Shown: piece after piece, positions 39,562 to 48,076 of the stretch
How the letters are laid out: each line of letters opens with the position of its first letter
Position numbering within the stretch: position 1 is the stretch's first letter
Source: Methanoculleus receptaculi
Lineage (GTDB): Archaea; Halobacteriota; Methanomicrobia; Methanomicrobiales; Methanoculleaceae
NCBI RefSeq assembly: GCF_033472595.1
Contig: NZ_CP137642.1
Span: 372,001 to 436,000 of the forward strand
Length of the DNA stretch: 64,000 bases
Direction of reading: 5' to 3'
The notes under the pieces: generated by a model
What the model was told of the DNA's origin: nothing
Databases searched by the model: none
The model's input: the letters and a program-made list of their open reading frames with translations, nothing else
Made by a program: the position numbers and the translations under genes

Positions 39562-40419
39562 ATGAGAATCATCAGCACAGAGCGGTCCCAGGTTCTCGCA
39601 GCCCGCGTTGCCGAAAAACTGGGGGTACCGCTGGTAGAAGCAATATTTCGCCGGTTTCCCGACGGGGAACTGTATCTGAAATTTGGAGAACTGGACGATG
39701 AGACCCTGATCATCAGCAGCATCGTCGACAACGATATGTTTGTGCAGACCCTTCTTGCGATAGATGCTGCCGACAGGTCGGCGAAGACGCTGGTGATACC
39801 CTACCTTGGGTATTCCCGACAGGATAAGCGGTTCTCTCCGGGCGAGCCGATCAGTGCCCGGGCGGTCGCGCGAGCCCTCTCTACCGGCGTTGAGCGGGTT
39901 TATGTCATCAACATCCACGACCGAAGCGTACTGGAGCAGTTCAGCGTTCCTGCAGGTGAGATCAGCATAGCCCCGGCCATTGGAAGTTATGTGGGTGATC
40001 TCCGCCTTGATAACCCACTGATCCTGGCGCCGGACGAGGGTGCGGTCGATCTCGCGTCTGAGGTCGCGGTGGTCGGGGGGTGGGACTGCGATCACCTTGT
40101 GAAGACCCGGCTCTCCGGCGAGGATGTCCGGATTGCTCCAAAGACCGTCGATGTGGCCGGTCGGGACGTCGTGATCGTGGATGACATCATATCGACCGGC
40201 GGGACTCTGGCAACCGCTGCCCGGATGCTCAGGGATCAGGGGGCCGTCTCCATCCACGCCGCCTGCGTCCACGGGGTGCTCACTAGCGGGGCCTACACCC
40301 GTCTGCTGGCGGCGGGGGTCTCATCGGTGGTCTCCAGCGATACCTGCGAGAGCGCTTCAAGCCTAATATCGGCCGCCAATGCCATCGCCACCGCGATCAG
40401 GGAAGATGCTCACCATTGA
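39562..40419 (+). CDS. prs: Ribose-phosphate pyrophosphokinase
   Basis: A 285-aa archaeal-type PRPP synthetase, making PRPP from ribose-5-phosphate and ATP. The chain shows FPDGELYLKFGE, YLGYSRQDKRFSPGEP (flexible loop), NIHDRSVLEQF and the PRPP-binding loop VIVDDIISTGGTL. It is the first gene of a compact operon: its stop overlaps the rtcA start by 14 bp. The PRTase-fold regulator encoded three genes downstream fits a nucleotide theme. Confidence 0.96.
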   Translation: MRIISTERSQVLAARVAEKLGVPLVEAIFRRFPDGELYLKFGELDDETLIISSIVDNDMFVQTLLAIDAADRSAKTLVIPYLGYSRQDKRFSPGEPISARAVARALSTGVERVYVINIHDRSVLEQFSVPAGEISIAPAIGSYVGDLRLDNPLILAPDEGAVDLASEVAVVGGWDCDHLVKTRLSGEDVRIAPKTVDVAGRDVVIVDDIISTGGTLATAARMLRDQGAVSIHAACVHGVLTSGAYTRLLAAGVSSVVSSDTCESASSLISAANAIATAIREDAHH

Positions 40420-41389
40420 CGGCTCTCACCTTGAAGGAGGGGGAGGGATCATCCGCATGGCCGTGGCCCTCTCGGCCCTCTCCGCCACGCCGATCAGAGT
40501 GATCGGGATACGCCAGAACCGGCCGAATCCGGGGCTTGCACCGCAACATATCGCTGCGGTGCTGGCGGTCGCCGGGATCTGCGATGCAGAGTGCACGGGT
40601 CTTTCTCAGGGGAGTGGTGAGATCACCTTTACTCCAGGGCGGGTCAGGAGGACAGATATGCGGATCGAGACCGGGACCGCCGGGAGCATCCCGCTGGTCA
40701 TCCAGGCCTGGCTCCCGGCTGCCCTTACCACCGGCGGAAGCATCACCGTATCGGGCGGGACGGAGGTGGCCTGGAGCCCGAGTATCGATTATCTCGATCG
40801 TGTATTTGCGCCGGTGCTCCGCCGTGCAGGTGTCTCTCTGGAGGTTGAGGTGATGGAGCGGGGCTACTATCCGGAGGGTGGTGGAATGGCGCGTGTCCGT
40901 GTGGGGGTATCCCGCCTCCTCCAGATCGCGATCCCGGCAGAGGAGGACTCCTGCGGGCTGGTCTCCGCCTCGGCCGGTCTTCCTGTACACGTTGCAGAGC
41001 GCCAGGCTGCAGCCGCCAGGGAACTCCTGGAGGCGCAGGCGGGTCTACGCTGCACGGTGGAGATCGATTCCCGCGGGCGCGGATTGAGCGTCGGGAGTTC
41101 CATCACCGTATGGAAGGGTGCTAAAGGCGCCGTCGCCCTTGGGAGGCGGGGTCTCCCGGCGGAGGAGGTTGGTCAGGCGGCTGCCCGCGCCCTCCTGGAG
41201 GAGTGCCGCAGGCCGGGTCTCGTTGATGTCCACCTGGCCGACCAGCTCCTGATCTACCTTGCCTGCTACGGTGGGGAGTATACGACGCATACCCTATCGA
41301 TGCATGCGAAGACCGCTTGCTGGCTGCTTGAATCGTTTGGCTATCCTGTCCGGTGCCGGGAGAACGAGGCAGTGGAGTTCTCGGCATGA
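40406..41389 (+). CDS. rtcA: RNA 3'-terminal phosphate cyclase
   Basis: A 327-aa enzyme converting RNA 3'-phosphates to 2',3'-cyclic phosphates through an enzyme-AMP intermediate. Signature elements are DGSHLEGGGGIIRMAVALSAL at the N-terminus, IRQNRPNPGLAPQH, the family signature region EVMERGYYPEGGG, and the C-terminal THTLSMHAKT with the candidate catalytic His. ATG 40406 is chosen because the family begins with this DGS.EGGG block. Confidence 0.95.
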   Translation: MLTIDGSHLEGGGGIIRMAVALSALSATPIRVIGIRQNRPNPGLAPQHIAAVLAVAGICDAECTGLSQGSGEITFTPGRVRRTDMRIETGTAGSIPLVIQAWLPAALTTGGSITVSGGTEVAWSPSIDYLDRVFAPVLRRAGVSLEVEVMERGYYPEGGGMARVRVGVSRLLQIAIPAEEDSCGLVSASAGLPVHVAERQAAAARELLEAQAGLRCTVEIDSRGRGLSVGSSITVWKGAKGAVALGRRGLPAEEVGQAAARALLEECRRPGLVDVHLADQLLIYLACYGGEYTTHTLSMHAKTACWLLESFGYPVRCRENEAVEFSA

Positions 41390-41841
41390 CGCTGGTACTT
41401 GATGCATCGGCCTTCTTTGCAGAGGTGCCTGTAGATGGCCCTGCCTGGACCACGTCATCGGTGGTGGATGAACTTGTCGATTTTCATGCAAAGTGTCGTT
41501 TCACGGCTCTCTCTGCCGCCGGTCTCAGAGTCAGGGAGCCGCGCAAGGAAGACCTGCTGCGGGTGGATGAGGCTGCGCGCTGGACGGGGGATGCGGGGGC
41601 TCTCTCCGTAACCGATCGCGAGATCCTGGCACTTGCACTGGAACTCGGCGCAGTCCTTGTGACAGACGATTTTGCCGTCCAGAACGTCGCCCATCACCTT
41701 GGCATCGAGACGCGGAGCATCCTGCAGCGCCAGGCCCGGCCGATCCGGTGGCGCTACCGCTGTAGCGGATGCGGGCGTTACTGGCGGGAACCGGGAGACT
41801 GCCCCGTCTGTGGCGCGCCAGTCAAAAGAAAACTTAAATAA
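41386..41841 (+). CDS. nob1: Nob1-type rRNA-maturation endonuclease (PIN + zinc ribbon)
   Basis: A 151-aa protein. The PIN domain starts LVLDASAFF with catalytic acids (D at residue 5, E in VVDELVDF, D in LVTDDFAVQNVA). The C-terminal zinc ribbon has CSGCGRYW and CPVCG. This domain order is that of archaeal Nob1, which matures the 3' end of 16S rRNA. ATG overlaps the rtcA stop (ATGA). The zinc ribbon and neighbours argue against a toxin role for this PIN domain. Confidence 0.92.
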   Translation: MTLVLDASAFFAEVPVDGPAWTTSSVVDELVDFHAKCRFTALSAAGLRVREPRKEDLLRVDEAARWTGDAGALSVTDREILALALELGAVLVTDDFAVQNVAHHLGIETRSILQRQARPIRWRYRCSGCGRYWREPGDCPVCGAPVKRKLK

Positions 41842-41863
41842 ATCGCCTGGAGATCTATTCACC

Positions 41864-42478
41864 ATGTCCGCGCTCGAAGACCTGATCACGAAGGCAAAAG
41901 CGCTCCAGGCAGAAGGGCACACACCCGACCAGATCTCCGATGAGCTCGGTCTCTCGACGGAGACTGTTACCTGGCTGCTCACACAGCAGAAGGGTGTTGA
42001 ACCTCCAAAGGATGTTCACATTGACTGGACGGCTGTGGCAAGCCACGGCACGCTCCTTGCTGAGATGGCGATGATGATGCTCAAACGCTTCCTCTACCTG
42101 ACGGACGATGGAAGCCTGGACCGCGAGGAGGAGGGGGCCGGGACGGTCGTAGGTATCGCGCAGTCAGGCGTCCCGCTCGCAACCCTCATCGCCGCGGAGG
42201 AGGGGCTGAGGCTTGCAATATACCTCCCGGCAAAACACAGTCGGAGCGAGACGCCCACAGGATCCATCTGGGGCACCTTCTCCGCGATCACCGGACAGCG
42301 CTGTATCATTGTCGACGACGTTGTCACGACGGGAGCAACACTCTCCGAGACCATCAACTTCCTCCGGAGACATGGAGCCACCCCCGTGGCGGTATGGTCG
42401 CTATTTGACAAACGGGGCATCAGGGAGGTTGAAGGCGTTCCGATACACTCACTGTTCGTGATATCCTGGCTCGGTTGA
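41864..42478 (+). CDS. gfcR: PRTase-fold transcriptional regulator (GfcR / PyrE-like)
   Basis: A 204-aa protein: an N-terminal helix-turn-helix (residues about 15-40, HTPDQISDELGLSTETVTWLL) fused to a phosphoribosyltransferase domain with the PRPP loop IIVDDVVTTGATLS. This is the orotate-phosphoribosyltransferase-like regulator family, characterised in haloarchaea as GfcR. It lies 22 bp after nob1 in the prs operon, so it could sense PRPP made by the first gene product; that is inference. Confidence 0.88.
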   Translation: MSALEDLITKAKALQAEGHTPDQISDELGLSTETVTWLLTQQKGVEPPKDVHIDWTAVASHGTLLAEMAMMMLKRFLYLTDDGSLDREEEGAGTVVGIAQSGVPLATLIAAEEGLRLAIYLPAKHSRSETPTGSIWGTFSAITGQRCIIVDDVVTTGATLSETINFLRRHGATPVAVWSLFDKRGIREVEGVPIHSLFVISWLG

Positions 42479-42566
42479 GGGGGCCTAAAAATCGGTTGAA
42501 TTTACGTCAGACACCGCTGTCCACCCAGGCTGGATCCATGTCACATGTGGCTGTCCCCATCGACTA

Positions 42567-42575
42567 ATTTATATA
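42567..42575 (+). promoter_or_regulatory. TATA box of the thermosome gene
   Basis: ATTTATATA, 42 bp upstream of the thermosome ATG, is followed by a strong ribosome-binding site AAGGAGG (42602-42608). The palindrome CACATGTG lies about 25 bp upstream at 42542-42549 and could bind a heat-shock regulator. Confidence 0.65.
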
Positions 42576-42616
42576 GAACCTCTGAACAAACCTAACGGAC
42601 AAAGGAGGATTATACA

Positions 42617-44215
42617 ATGCTTTCTGGACAGCCCATCATTATTTTGCGGGAGAATGTTGAGCGCACCCAGGGATTCGAGGCGCAAAGATCGAACATTATG
42701 GCCGCAAAAGCAATTGCTGCCGCAGTTCGGACAACGCTCGGTCCCCGGGGGATGGATAAGATGCTGGTCAGTTCGACCGGCGATGTCGTGATCACAAACG
42801 ATGGTGTAACCATCCTGCACGAGATGTCGGTGCAGCACCCTGCTGCCAAACTGGCCGTGGAGGTTGCAGAGGCCCAGGACGACGAGGTCGGCGACGGCAC
42901 CACGACCGCAACAGTGCTCCTTGGATCACTTATGGAGGAGGCGGAGGACCTGCTGGCTCAGGATGTTCACCCTACCACCATAGCGCAGGGTTACAGGATG
43001 GGTATGGAGAAGGCGCTCGAGGTCGTGGATGAGCTGGCAATCCCCGTCGGCGCCGACGACCGGGAGAATCTCCTCAAACTCGCCGGGACCGCCATGACCG
43101 GCAAGTCTATTGAGGGGATAAAGGACAAGGTCTCGGCGATCGTGGTGGACGCGGTGCGCCAGGTTGGCACAAAGACAGAAGAAGGCACCTACGTCGTGGA
43201 CGAGGACGACATCAAGATCAAGAAACAGGTAGGGGACTCGATGGATGATGTCAGCCTGATCAGGGGTGTCGTCATCGACAAGAAGCGTGTCTTTGAGCAG
43301 ATGCCCGAGAAGGTCACTAACGCGAAGGTGGCCCTTCTTGCCCAGCCGCTTGAGATCACAAAGACCCAGGTGAAGTCCAAGATCAAGATCACCACTTCCG
43401 ACCAGGTCAGGGCGTTTTCAGAGCAGGAGCGCGAGTCGCTCAGGAAACTTGCTGACCAGATCGTTGCTGCCGGTGCAAACGTTGTCCTCTGCCAGAAGGG
43501 GATCGCCGACGCAGTTCAGTACTACCTGGCCAAGCACGGTGTCTACGCTTTAGAGGACGTGAAAGAGGAAGACATGAAGTTCGCCGCGAGAGCGCTCGGC
43601 GGGAACATCGTTAACAAACCCGAGGAACTCACCGAAGATGCGCTCGGCCACGCTGAGATGGCCGAAGAGGTTCCCGATGCCGAACTCACGATCATCTCTG
43701 GCTGTGAGAACCCGAAAGCGGTCACGATCCTCCTCCGCGGCACCTCCCAGCTGCTCCTGGACGAACTTGAGCGTGGGGTCTATGATGGAACCAGGGTTAT
43801 CCAGGACGCCATCGAGGACGGCAAGTTTGTCACTGGCGGGGGGTCGGTTGAGACCGAACTCCAGTTGCGTATCCGTGACTACGCCGCAACCATCGGGGGG
43901 CGTGCCCAGCTTGCCATCGAGGCGTTTGCAAACGCGTTCGAGGTCATCCCGAGAACGCTGGCGGAGAATTCCGGGTTTGACACTATCGATAAGGTTGTCG
44001 CCATGCGGAAGGCGCATGCCGAAGGCGCCAGGCACGCCGGACTGGATGTCTACACCGGCGAGGTCGTCGACATGCTGGATGCCGGGGTAGTCGAGCCTCT
44101 CCGCGTGAAGGCCCAGGCGATCAAGAGCGCGACCGAGACGGCGGTGCTACTCATACGCGTAGACGACATGATGATCACCCGGTCAGAGAAACCTGGTGAA
44201 GCGGGCGCCGAGTAA
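42617..44215 (+). CDS. Thermosome subunit (group II chaperonin)
   Basis: A 532-aa cytosolic chaperonin subunit. ATPase motifs are [12 protein letters not shown] and [14 protein letters not shown] in the first equatorial segment and [14 protein letters not shown] in the second, with [15 protein letters not shown] near the end. The C-terminus ends EKPGEAGAE and lacks the GGM repeats found in many archaeal thermosomes. Transcribed alone from its own promoter. Confidence 0.98.
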   Translation: MLSGQPIIILRENVERTQGFEAQRSNIMAAKAIAAAVRTTLGPRGMDKMLVSSTGDVVITNDGVTILHEMSVQHPAAKLAVEVAEAQDDEVGDGTTTATVLLGSLMEEAEDLLAQDVHPTTIAQGYRMGMEKALEVVDELAIPVGADDRENLLKLAGTAMTGKSIEGIKDKVSAIVVDAVRQVGTKTEEGTYVVDEDDIKIKKQVGDSMDDVSLIRGVVIDKKRVFEQMPEKVTNAKVALLAQPLEITKTQVKSKIKITTSDQVRAFSEQERESLRKLADQIVAAGANVVLCQKGIADAVQYYLAKHGVYALEDVKEEDMKFAARALGGNIVNKPEELTEDALGHAEMAEEVPDAELTIISGCENPKAVTILLRGTSQLLLDELERGVYDGTRVIQDAIEDGKFVTGGGSVETELQLRIRDYAATIGGRAQLAIEAFANAFEVIPRTLAENSGFDTIDKVVAMRKAHAEGARHAGLDVYTGEVVDMLDAGVVEPLRVKAQAIKSATETAVLLIRVDDMMITRSEKPGEAGAE

Positions 44216-44216
44216 C

Positions 44217-44420
44217 TCAACCCCTCGAGGAGGTCGGGAACAGCAAAACCTCCTCTTCCTCGATCTTTTTGTCCTGCGGAAGGCTTCTTTTGCTGTGAAA
44301 CACGAGTGCGGTATCGGGGTTGATCCCGAAAGATAGGAGGGCGGTCTCGTAAGTATCTTCGGGCCTGCCGCTGTAAATCAGCGCAACGCCGTCAGGGATG
44401 ATGGTGAACCGGCAGAGCAT
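44217..44420 (-). CDS. Small conserved-looking protein, possible beta-grasp (ThiS/MoaD-like) fold
   Basis: A 67-aa protein: MLCRFTIIPDGVALIYSGR, a helical DTYETALLSFG, NPDTALVFHSKRSLPQDKKI, then EEEEVLLFPTSSRG at the end. The strand/helix/strand pattern and terminal Gly recall ubiquitin-like sulfur carriers, but the usual GG end is missing, so this is only a suggestion. It converges with the thermosome gene, one base between the two stops. Confidence 0.6.
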   Translation of the reverse strand: MLCRFTIIPDGVALIYSGRPEDTYETALLSFGINPDTALVFHSKRSLPQDKKIEEEEVLLFPTSSRG

Positions 44421-44471
44421 ATCTCGATAATGTTATAGTGAGAGAATCTAAATGCTATTGGTCAATTTTGT

Positions 44472-44556
44472 GCCGAGGTAGTCTAGTCCGGGAAGGCGGT
44501 GGCCTCGAAAGCCACTGGTGCCTGGCACCTCGGGAGTTCAAATCTCCCCCTCGGCG
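44472..44556 (+). tRNA. tRNA-Ser (anticodon CGA)
   Basis: Acceptor GCCGAGG/CCTCGGC, anticodon stem GTGGC/GCCAC around CTCGAAA (anticodon CGA), a long variable arm with stem GGTGC/GCACC as expected for tRNA-Ser, T arm GGGAG/CTCCC with TTCAAAT, discriminator G, no CCA encoded. Confidence 0.97.
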
Positions 44557-44766
44557 TTTTCAGGTTCCTCATATAGGATCCGGCACGCCCCCTGGACGGG
44601 GCTGAACCAGGTTTTCGGGACCGTTTACCGGAACCTTTTCTGCGATCCCGGTATCGGCGCGGATGCGTGCGGTTCCGGGAGAGATATTTATGGTCACGGT
44701 AAACCACGGTTGGTACGTAGCGCCTGCTGTCCGGGATCATCCCGCGCCGGCCGATGGAGATCTCCC
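44557..44766. other. Leader region upstream of the sensor pseudogene
   Basis: No gene seen. AT-rich AGATATTTATGG near 44681 could be the promoter of the pseudogene, 75-85 bp before its GTG. A GC-rich palindromic stretch lies at about 44580-44640. Confidence 0.4.
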
Positions 44767-46653
44767 GTGGACCACTGCTTTGACGAACTTGACGATGCCG
44801 TCGTCATCCTTGACCGGGATAACACCGTTGTGCGGCTGAACCGATCGTTTTGCGAAACGTTCGGGATCGGCGATGATGCTGCCCGCGGCATGGAGATAGG
44901 CGACCCCATCGCCCGCCACCTCGCACCGCTCTTCGAGTAGAGGGACTCTGCCGATCGGATAATCGAAGCACTCCGGAACCGCGAGGAGGTGACGCACGAG
45001 ACCTGCCGGATGCGAACCTCCACCGGTGAGGTGCGTCACTTCTCCTTCTCGTGCCGGGTGATCTCCGGCGAGCCCGGCGCCTGGGAGAGGCTTGCACGGT
45101 TCCGGGAGATCACTCCCGGACGTCAGGAGGAGATGGCACGGATCAGGGCCGAGTCGGTCTTTACCGCCGTCGGAGAACCGGTGCCCTACGGCCTCTGGGT
45201 ATGCGGGCCGGACGGCAACGTGCTCTACCTTTCCGCCTCGTTCCTCGAACTGGTGGGAAGGACGATCGAGGAGTGCCGGCACGCCGGCTGGCTGGAGTGC
45301 ATCCCGCTCGAGGACGCGGCAGCAGTGCGTTCCGACTGGAGACGGTGCCTCGATATGGGGTGCCGTTGTGATCGCGAGTTAAGGGTTCCGGATCCCAACG
45401 GGGAGTGCCGTACCATCCTCTCCGGGGGAGCGCCGATCCGTGACAGGGACGGGTAGATCGTCCTCTGGGCCGGAATCTCTGGGCCGGAATTAATCTCGAC
45501 ATCACCGCGAGAAAACAGGCCGAGCGGCTCACCGCCGTCCGGGCGGCGCAGCAGGCAGCCATTGCGGACCTCGGCCAGTTCGCTCCTGGAGGGGCGGAGC
45601 TTCCCGAACTGATGAACACCGTGGTCCGGATGGTGGCGGAGTGCCTGGGAGTCGAGTACGCCAAAGTGCTCCGGTACCTGCCCAATGAATATCTTTTCAT
45701 CCTCGAGGCGGCGGTGGGATTCGGCGGAGCCAGGGTCGGTACCGAGAAAGAGGATGGAGGAACCGATTCCCAGGCGGGGTACACCCTTCTCTCTCATGAG
45801 CCGGTGATCGTCGAAGACTTCGACGCCGAGACCCGGTTCCGGGGCCCGGCCCTCCTGCGAAACGAGGGGATCCTGAGCGGCATCAGCGTCATTATCCAGG
45901 GTGACGAGGCACCGTACGGGGTGCTCGGCGCCCGCACCAGGTCCCTGCGCAGGTTCACCTGTGACGACATCAACTTCGTCCAGCCGACCACGAACGTTCT
46001 GGCACAGCGGATCAAGCGAAAGGCGGCCGAAAAGGCGCTCAGCAAGAGCGAGGAGAAGTTCCGCGAGATAGCGCAGCGGAGTTTCGACATGATCTACACC
46101 TGCTACCACGACCGGGGGATCACCTACATGTCCCCGGCCGTGATCCGCATCCTTGGCTTTACCCCCGCCGAACTCATCGGCTGCAAGTGCTGTGACTACG
46201 TCACCCCCCTTATCGTTCGCCGCATGGGAGGAGGGGCAAAAGAAAATGGCGAGAGGCGAATCGATCGAAGGGCTCGAAGTCGAGTTCCGCCGAAAGGACG
46301 GGACGACGGCCTTTGTCGAGCTGAACGAATCCCCGATCGTGGAGAACGGAAAGGTGGCCGGCGTCCAGGCGGTGGGAAGAGACATCACCGAACGGAAACA
46401 GACCGAGCAGCTTAACCGGCAGGCGTTCGAGCAGATCGAACGGAACATCGAGCAGTTCGCCGCCCTCGGCGATCACATACGCCAGCCCCTGCAGGTGATC
46501 CTCGGCATGGCCGACCTGGCCGACGATCCGAAGACGTCGGCGGTTATCCACGATCAGGTCGAGCGGATCAACGAGTATATCAGGCAGCTGGACCTGGGAT
46601 GGGTGGAGTCGCGGGAAGTTCGCGCGTTCCTCCGGCGGCACGATCGGGAGTGA
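44767..46653 (+). pseudogene. Multi-PAS/GAF sensor protein, disrupted
   Basis: Begins at GTG 44767 with a PAS domain (VDHCFDELDDAVVILDRDN). A second PAS (WVCGPDGNVLYLSASFLELVG), a GAF-like domain (LGVEYAKVLRYLPNEYLFILEAAVG), a third PAS (ITYMSPAVIRILGFTPAELIG) and a terminal helical block LGDHIRQPLQVILGMADLADD follow; the last resembles a histidine-kinase dimerisation helix with no ATPase domain. Four lesions break it: TAG at 44938-44940, TAG at 45454-45456, a 14-bp tandem duplication at 45463-45490 and one extra C in a C6 run at 46204-46209. Undoing these gives one continuous protein of about 620 residues. Confidence 0.88.
45463..45490 (+). repeat. 14-bp tandem duplication causing a frameshift
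   Basis: CTCTGGGCCGGAAT is present twice in direct succession (45463-45476, 45477-45490). Removing one copy joins LWAGI to NLDITARKQ in frame, the normal end of a PAC motif. Confidence 0.9.
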
Positions 46654-46661
46654 CGTCCGGC

Positions 46662-46853
46662 CTACCTGTAGCGCCGGGTAAGCGGTTTCTCCGTGACAGA
46701 GTCTATCCCGACGTCGCAGTCCTGTATCGCGCCGTGCCCGGAAAAGACCAAACGGATCTCCTCAAGAATCCGCTCACCCAGTATCCGCGCGTCGCGCTCC
46801 TGGTCGGTGTCCATCTCGATGAACCCGGTTAGTTCTATACGGAACTTTTTCAT
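46662..46853 (-). CDS. Small hypothetical protein (63 aa)
   Basis: Begins MKKFRIELTGFIEMDTDQER, continues with a helix ARILGERILEEIRLVF and strands around AIQDCDVGIDSVTEK, ending in basic RRYR. The composition and alternating beta-alpha pattern look like a real small domain. It lies 42 bp downstream of the Mrp gene on the same strand and may be cotranscribed. Family not recognised. Confidence 0.6.
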   Translation of the reverse strand: MKKFRIELTGFIEMDTDQERDARILGERILEEIRLVFSGHGAIQDCDVGIDSVTEKPLTRRYR

Positions 46854-46895
46854 GCCTCTGCTTGCCTCCGTCTCACTGCAGCATCCGCTTGCATC

Positions 46896-47750
46896 CTACT
46901 GTGTCTCTCCGATACTGCGGAGAACTGCCTGCATGACCCTATCCACATGCTCCCACGTGGGGTTATCCGCGCTCATACCCGGACGCCGGACGATGAAGGG
47001 GCGTCCTTCGTCACCGGCTTTGCGCATGTCGGGGTCCAGAGGGATATTGCCGAGATACGGCACGCCAAGGTCCTCTGCGGCCTTCTTCCCCCCGCCCTGT
47101 CCGAAGAGGTCGATCTCCTTGCCGCAGTGCGGGCAAACCATGCCACTCATGTTCTCGACTATCCCGAGAACCCTAATATCCATTTTCTCGACGAACTTTA
47201 CGGCTTTGGTCGAGTCGAGTATGGCAACCTCCTGCGGCGTAGTAACAATAACGGCACCGGCAACGTTCGGGGCGAGCTGGATGATCGATAACGCCTCGTC
47301 TCCCGTGCCCGGGGGCAGATCCACCACGAGGTAGTCCAGATCTCCCCAGTAGACATCTGCGAGGAACTGTTTGATGATCTGCATCTTCATGGGGCCGCGC
47401 CAGATGACAGGAGTGCTCTTATCCGGCAGGAGAAACGCCATCGAGACGACACCAAGTGCTGGCACCACGTATACCGGTTCGATCCTCGTGCCGTTCGTCG
47501 ACGTGAGTTTGGTCTCCTCGATGCCCAGCATCTTGGGGATGTTGGGGCCGTGGATATCGAGATCGAGAAGGCCCGTCTGGTAGCCGTGGTTCGCAAGCGC
47601 CATTGCAAGGTTCGCGGCCACCGTGCTCTTCCCGACGCCCCCCTTTCCGCTCAGCACCAGGATGACGCGCTTGACGCTCACGGAAACCTTTTCAAACGGG
47701 TTTTTCTGCTGCTGTCCGGCATCCTTCGTTGTATTGTCTGTTTCTGCCAT
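46896..47750 (-). CDS. Mrp/NBP35-type Fe-S cluster carrier ATPase
   Basis: A 284-aa deviant P-loop ATPase: SGKGGVGKST at about residues 34-43, DLDIHGPNIPKMLGI, VVDLPPGTGDEALS, and the CPHC motif near residue 205 that binds a bridging Fe-S cluster in this ApbC/Nbp35 family. It loads clusters into target proteins. Divergently, 327 bp away, starts an operon whose products hold many Fe-S clusters, a sensible pairing. Confidence 0.93.
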   Translation of the reverse strand: MAETDNTTKDAGQQQKNPFEKVSVSVKRVILVLSGKGGVGKSTVAANLAMALANHGYQTGLLDLDIHGPNIPKMLGIEETKLTSTNGTRIEPVYVVPALGVVSMAFLLPDKSTPVIWRGPMKMQIIKQFLADVYWGDLDYLVVDLPPGTGDEALSIIQLAPNVAGAVIVTTPQEVAILDSTKAVKFVEKMDIRVLGIVENMSGMVCPHCGKEIDLFGQGGGKKAAEDLGVPYLGNIPLDPDMRKAGDEGRPFIVRRPGMSADNPTWEHVDRVMQAVLRSIGETQ

Positions 47751-48076
47751 AACGTACCCTCAGCACCTCATCTTGGTGGGCGGAATCGTCCGTCCACCGG
47801 TCACGAAGTGATTGTGAGCCCACACGAGTGTTCTTCCCGAACAGGATCATGCAACACGGCTCGCACAATAATGTTAACAACGTTAACAGAAAGTAGTATT
47901 GATACTTACATGTTCGGCCCCTCTCAGGGATACACGGCGATCCACGGCACCCACCGGATCTACTCCCTGAACGGTTCTCCGCCGGGAAAGGGCCGGAGAT
48001 CGGTTCGAAACCTGTCTTGCCGGGAACCCCACGTTAAAGAGAGGGTATTGACACAGGGTAGAACGAGGGATATGTG
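47751..48076. other. Intergenic region between Mrp and the redox operon
   Basis: About 325 bp without a gene. Contains the two dyads listed separately and a moderately AT-rich patch around 47865-47910, the likely promoter zone. The part from 47930 to 48060 has no recognisable element. Confidence 0.5.
47873..47887. promoter_or_regulatory. Paired palindrome GTTAAC-N3-GTTAAC
   Basis: Two GTTAAC palindromes spaced by 3 bp form a symmetrical 15-bp element in the AT-rich centre of the divergent promoter region; a 12-bp palindrome AGTATTGATACT follows at 47895-47906. Likely binding sites for a transcription factor controlling one or both divergent operons. Confidence 0.5.

Noticed and set aside
41386-41841. 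PIN-domain protein as a VapC-type toxin
   Set aside because: The C-terminal zinc ribbon and operon context identify Nob1; no antitoxin gene is adjacent.
44938-45456. In-frame TAG codons as possible pyrrolysine sites
   Set aside because: The same gene also has a 14-bp duplication and a homopolymer frameshift, so it is decayed; no Pyl genes are in the window and the lineage suggested is not known for pyrrolysine.
45225-46448. 407-codon open frame on the minus strand opposite the sensor pseudogene
   Set aside because: The plus strand carries clear PAS and GAF motifs; the antisense frame has no recognisable domain.
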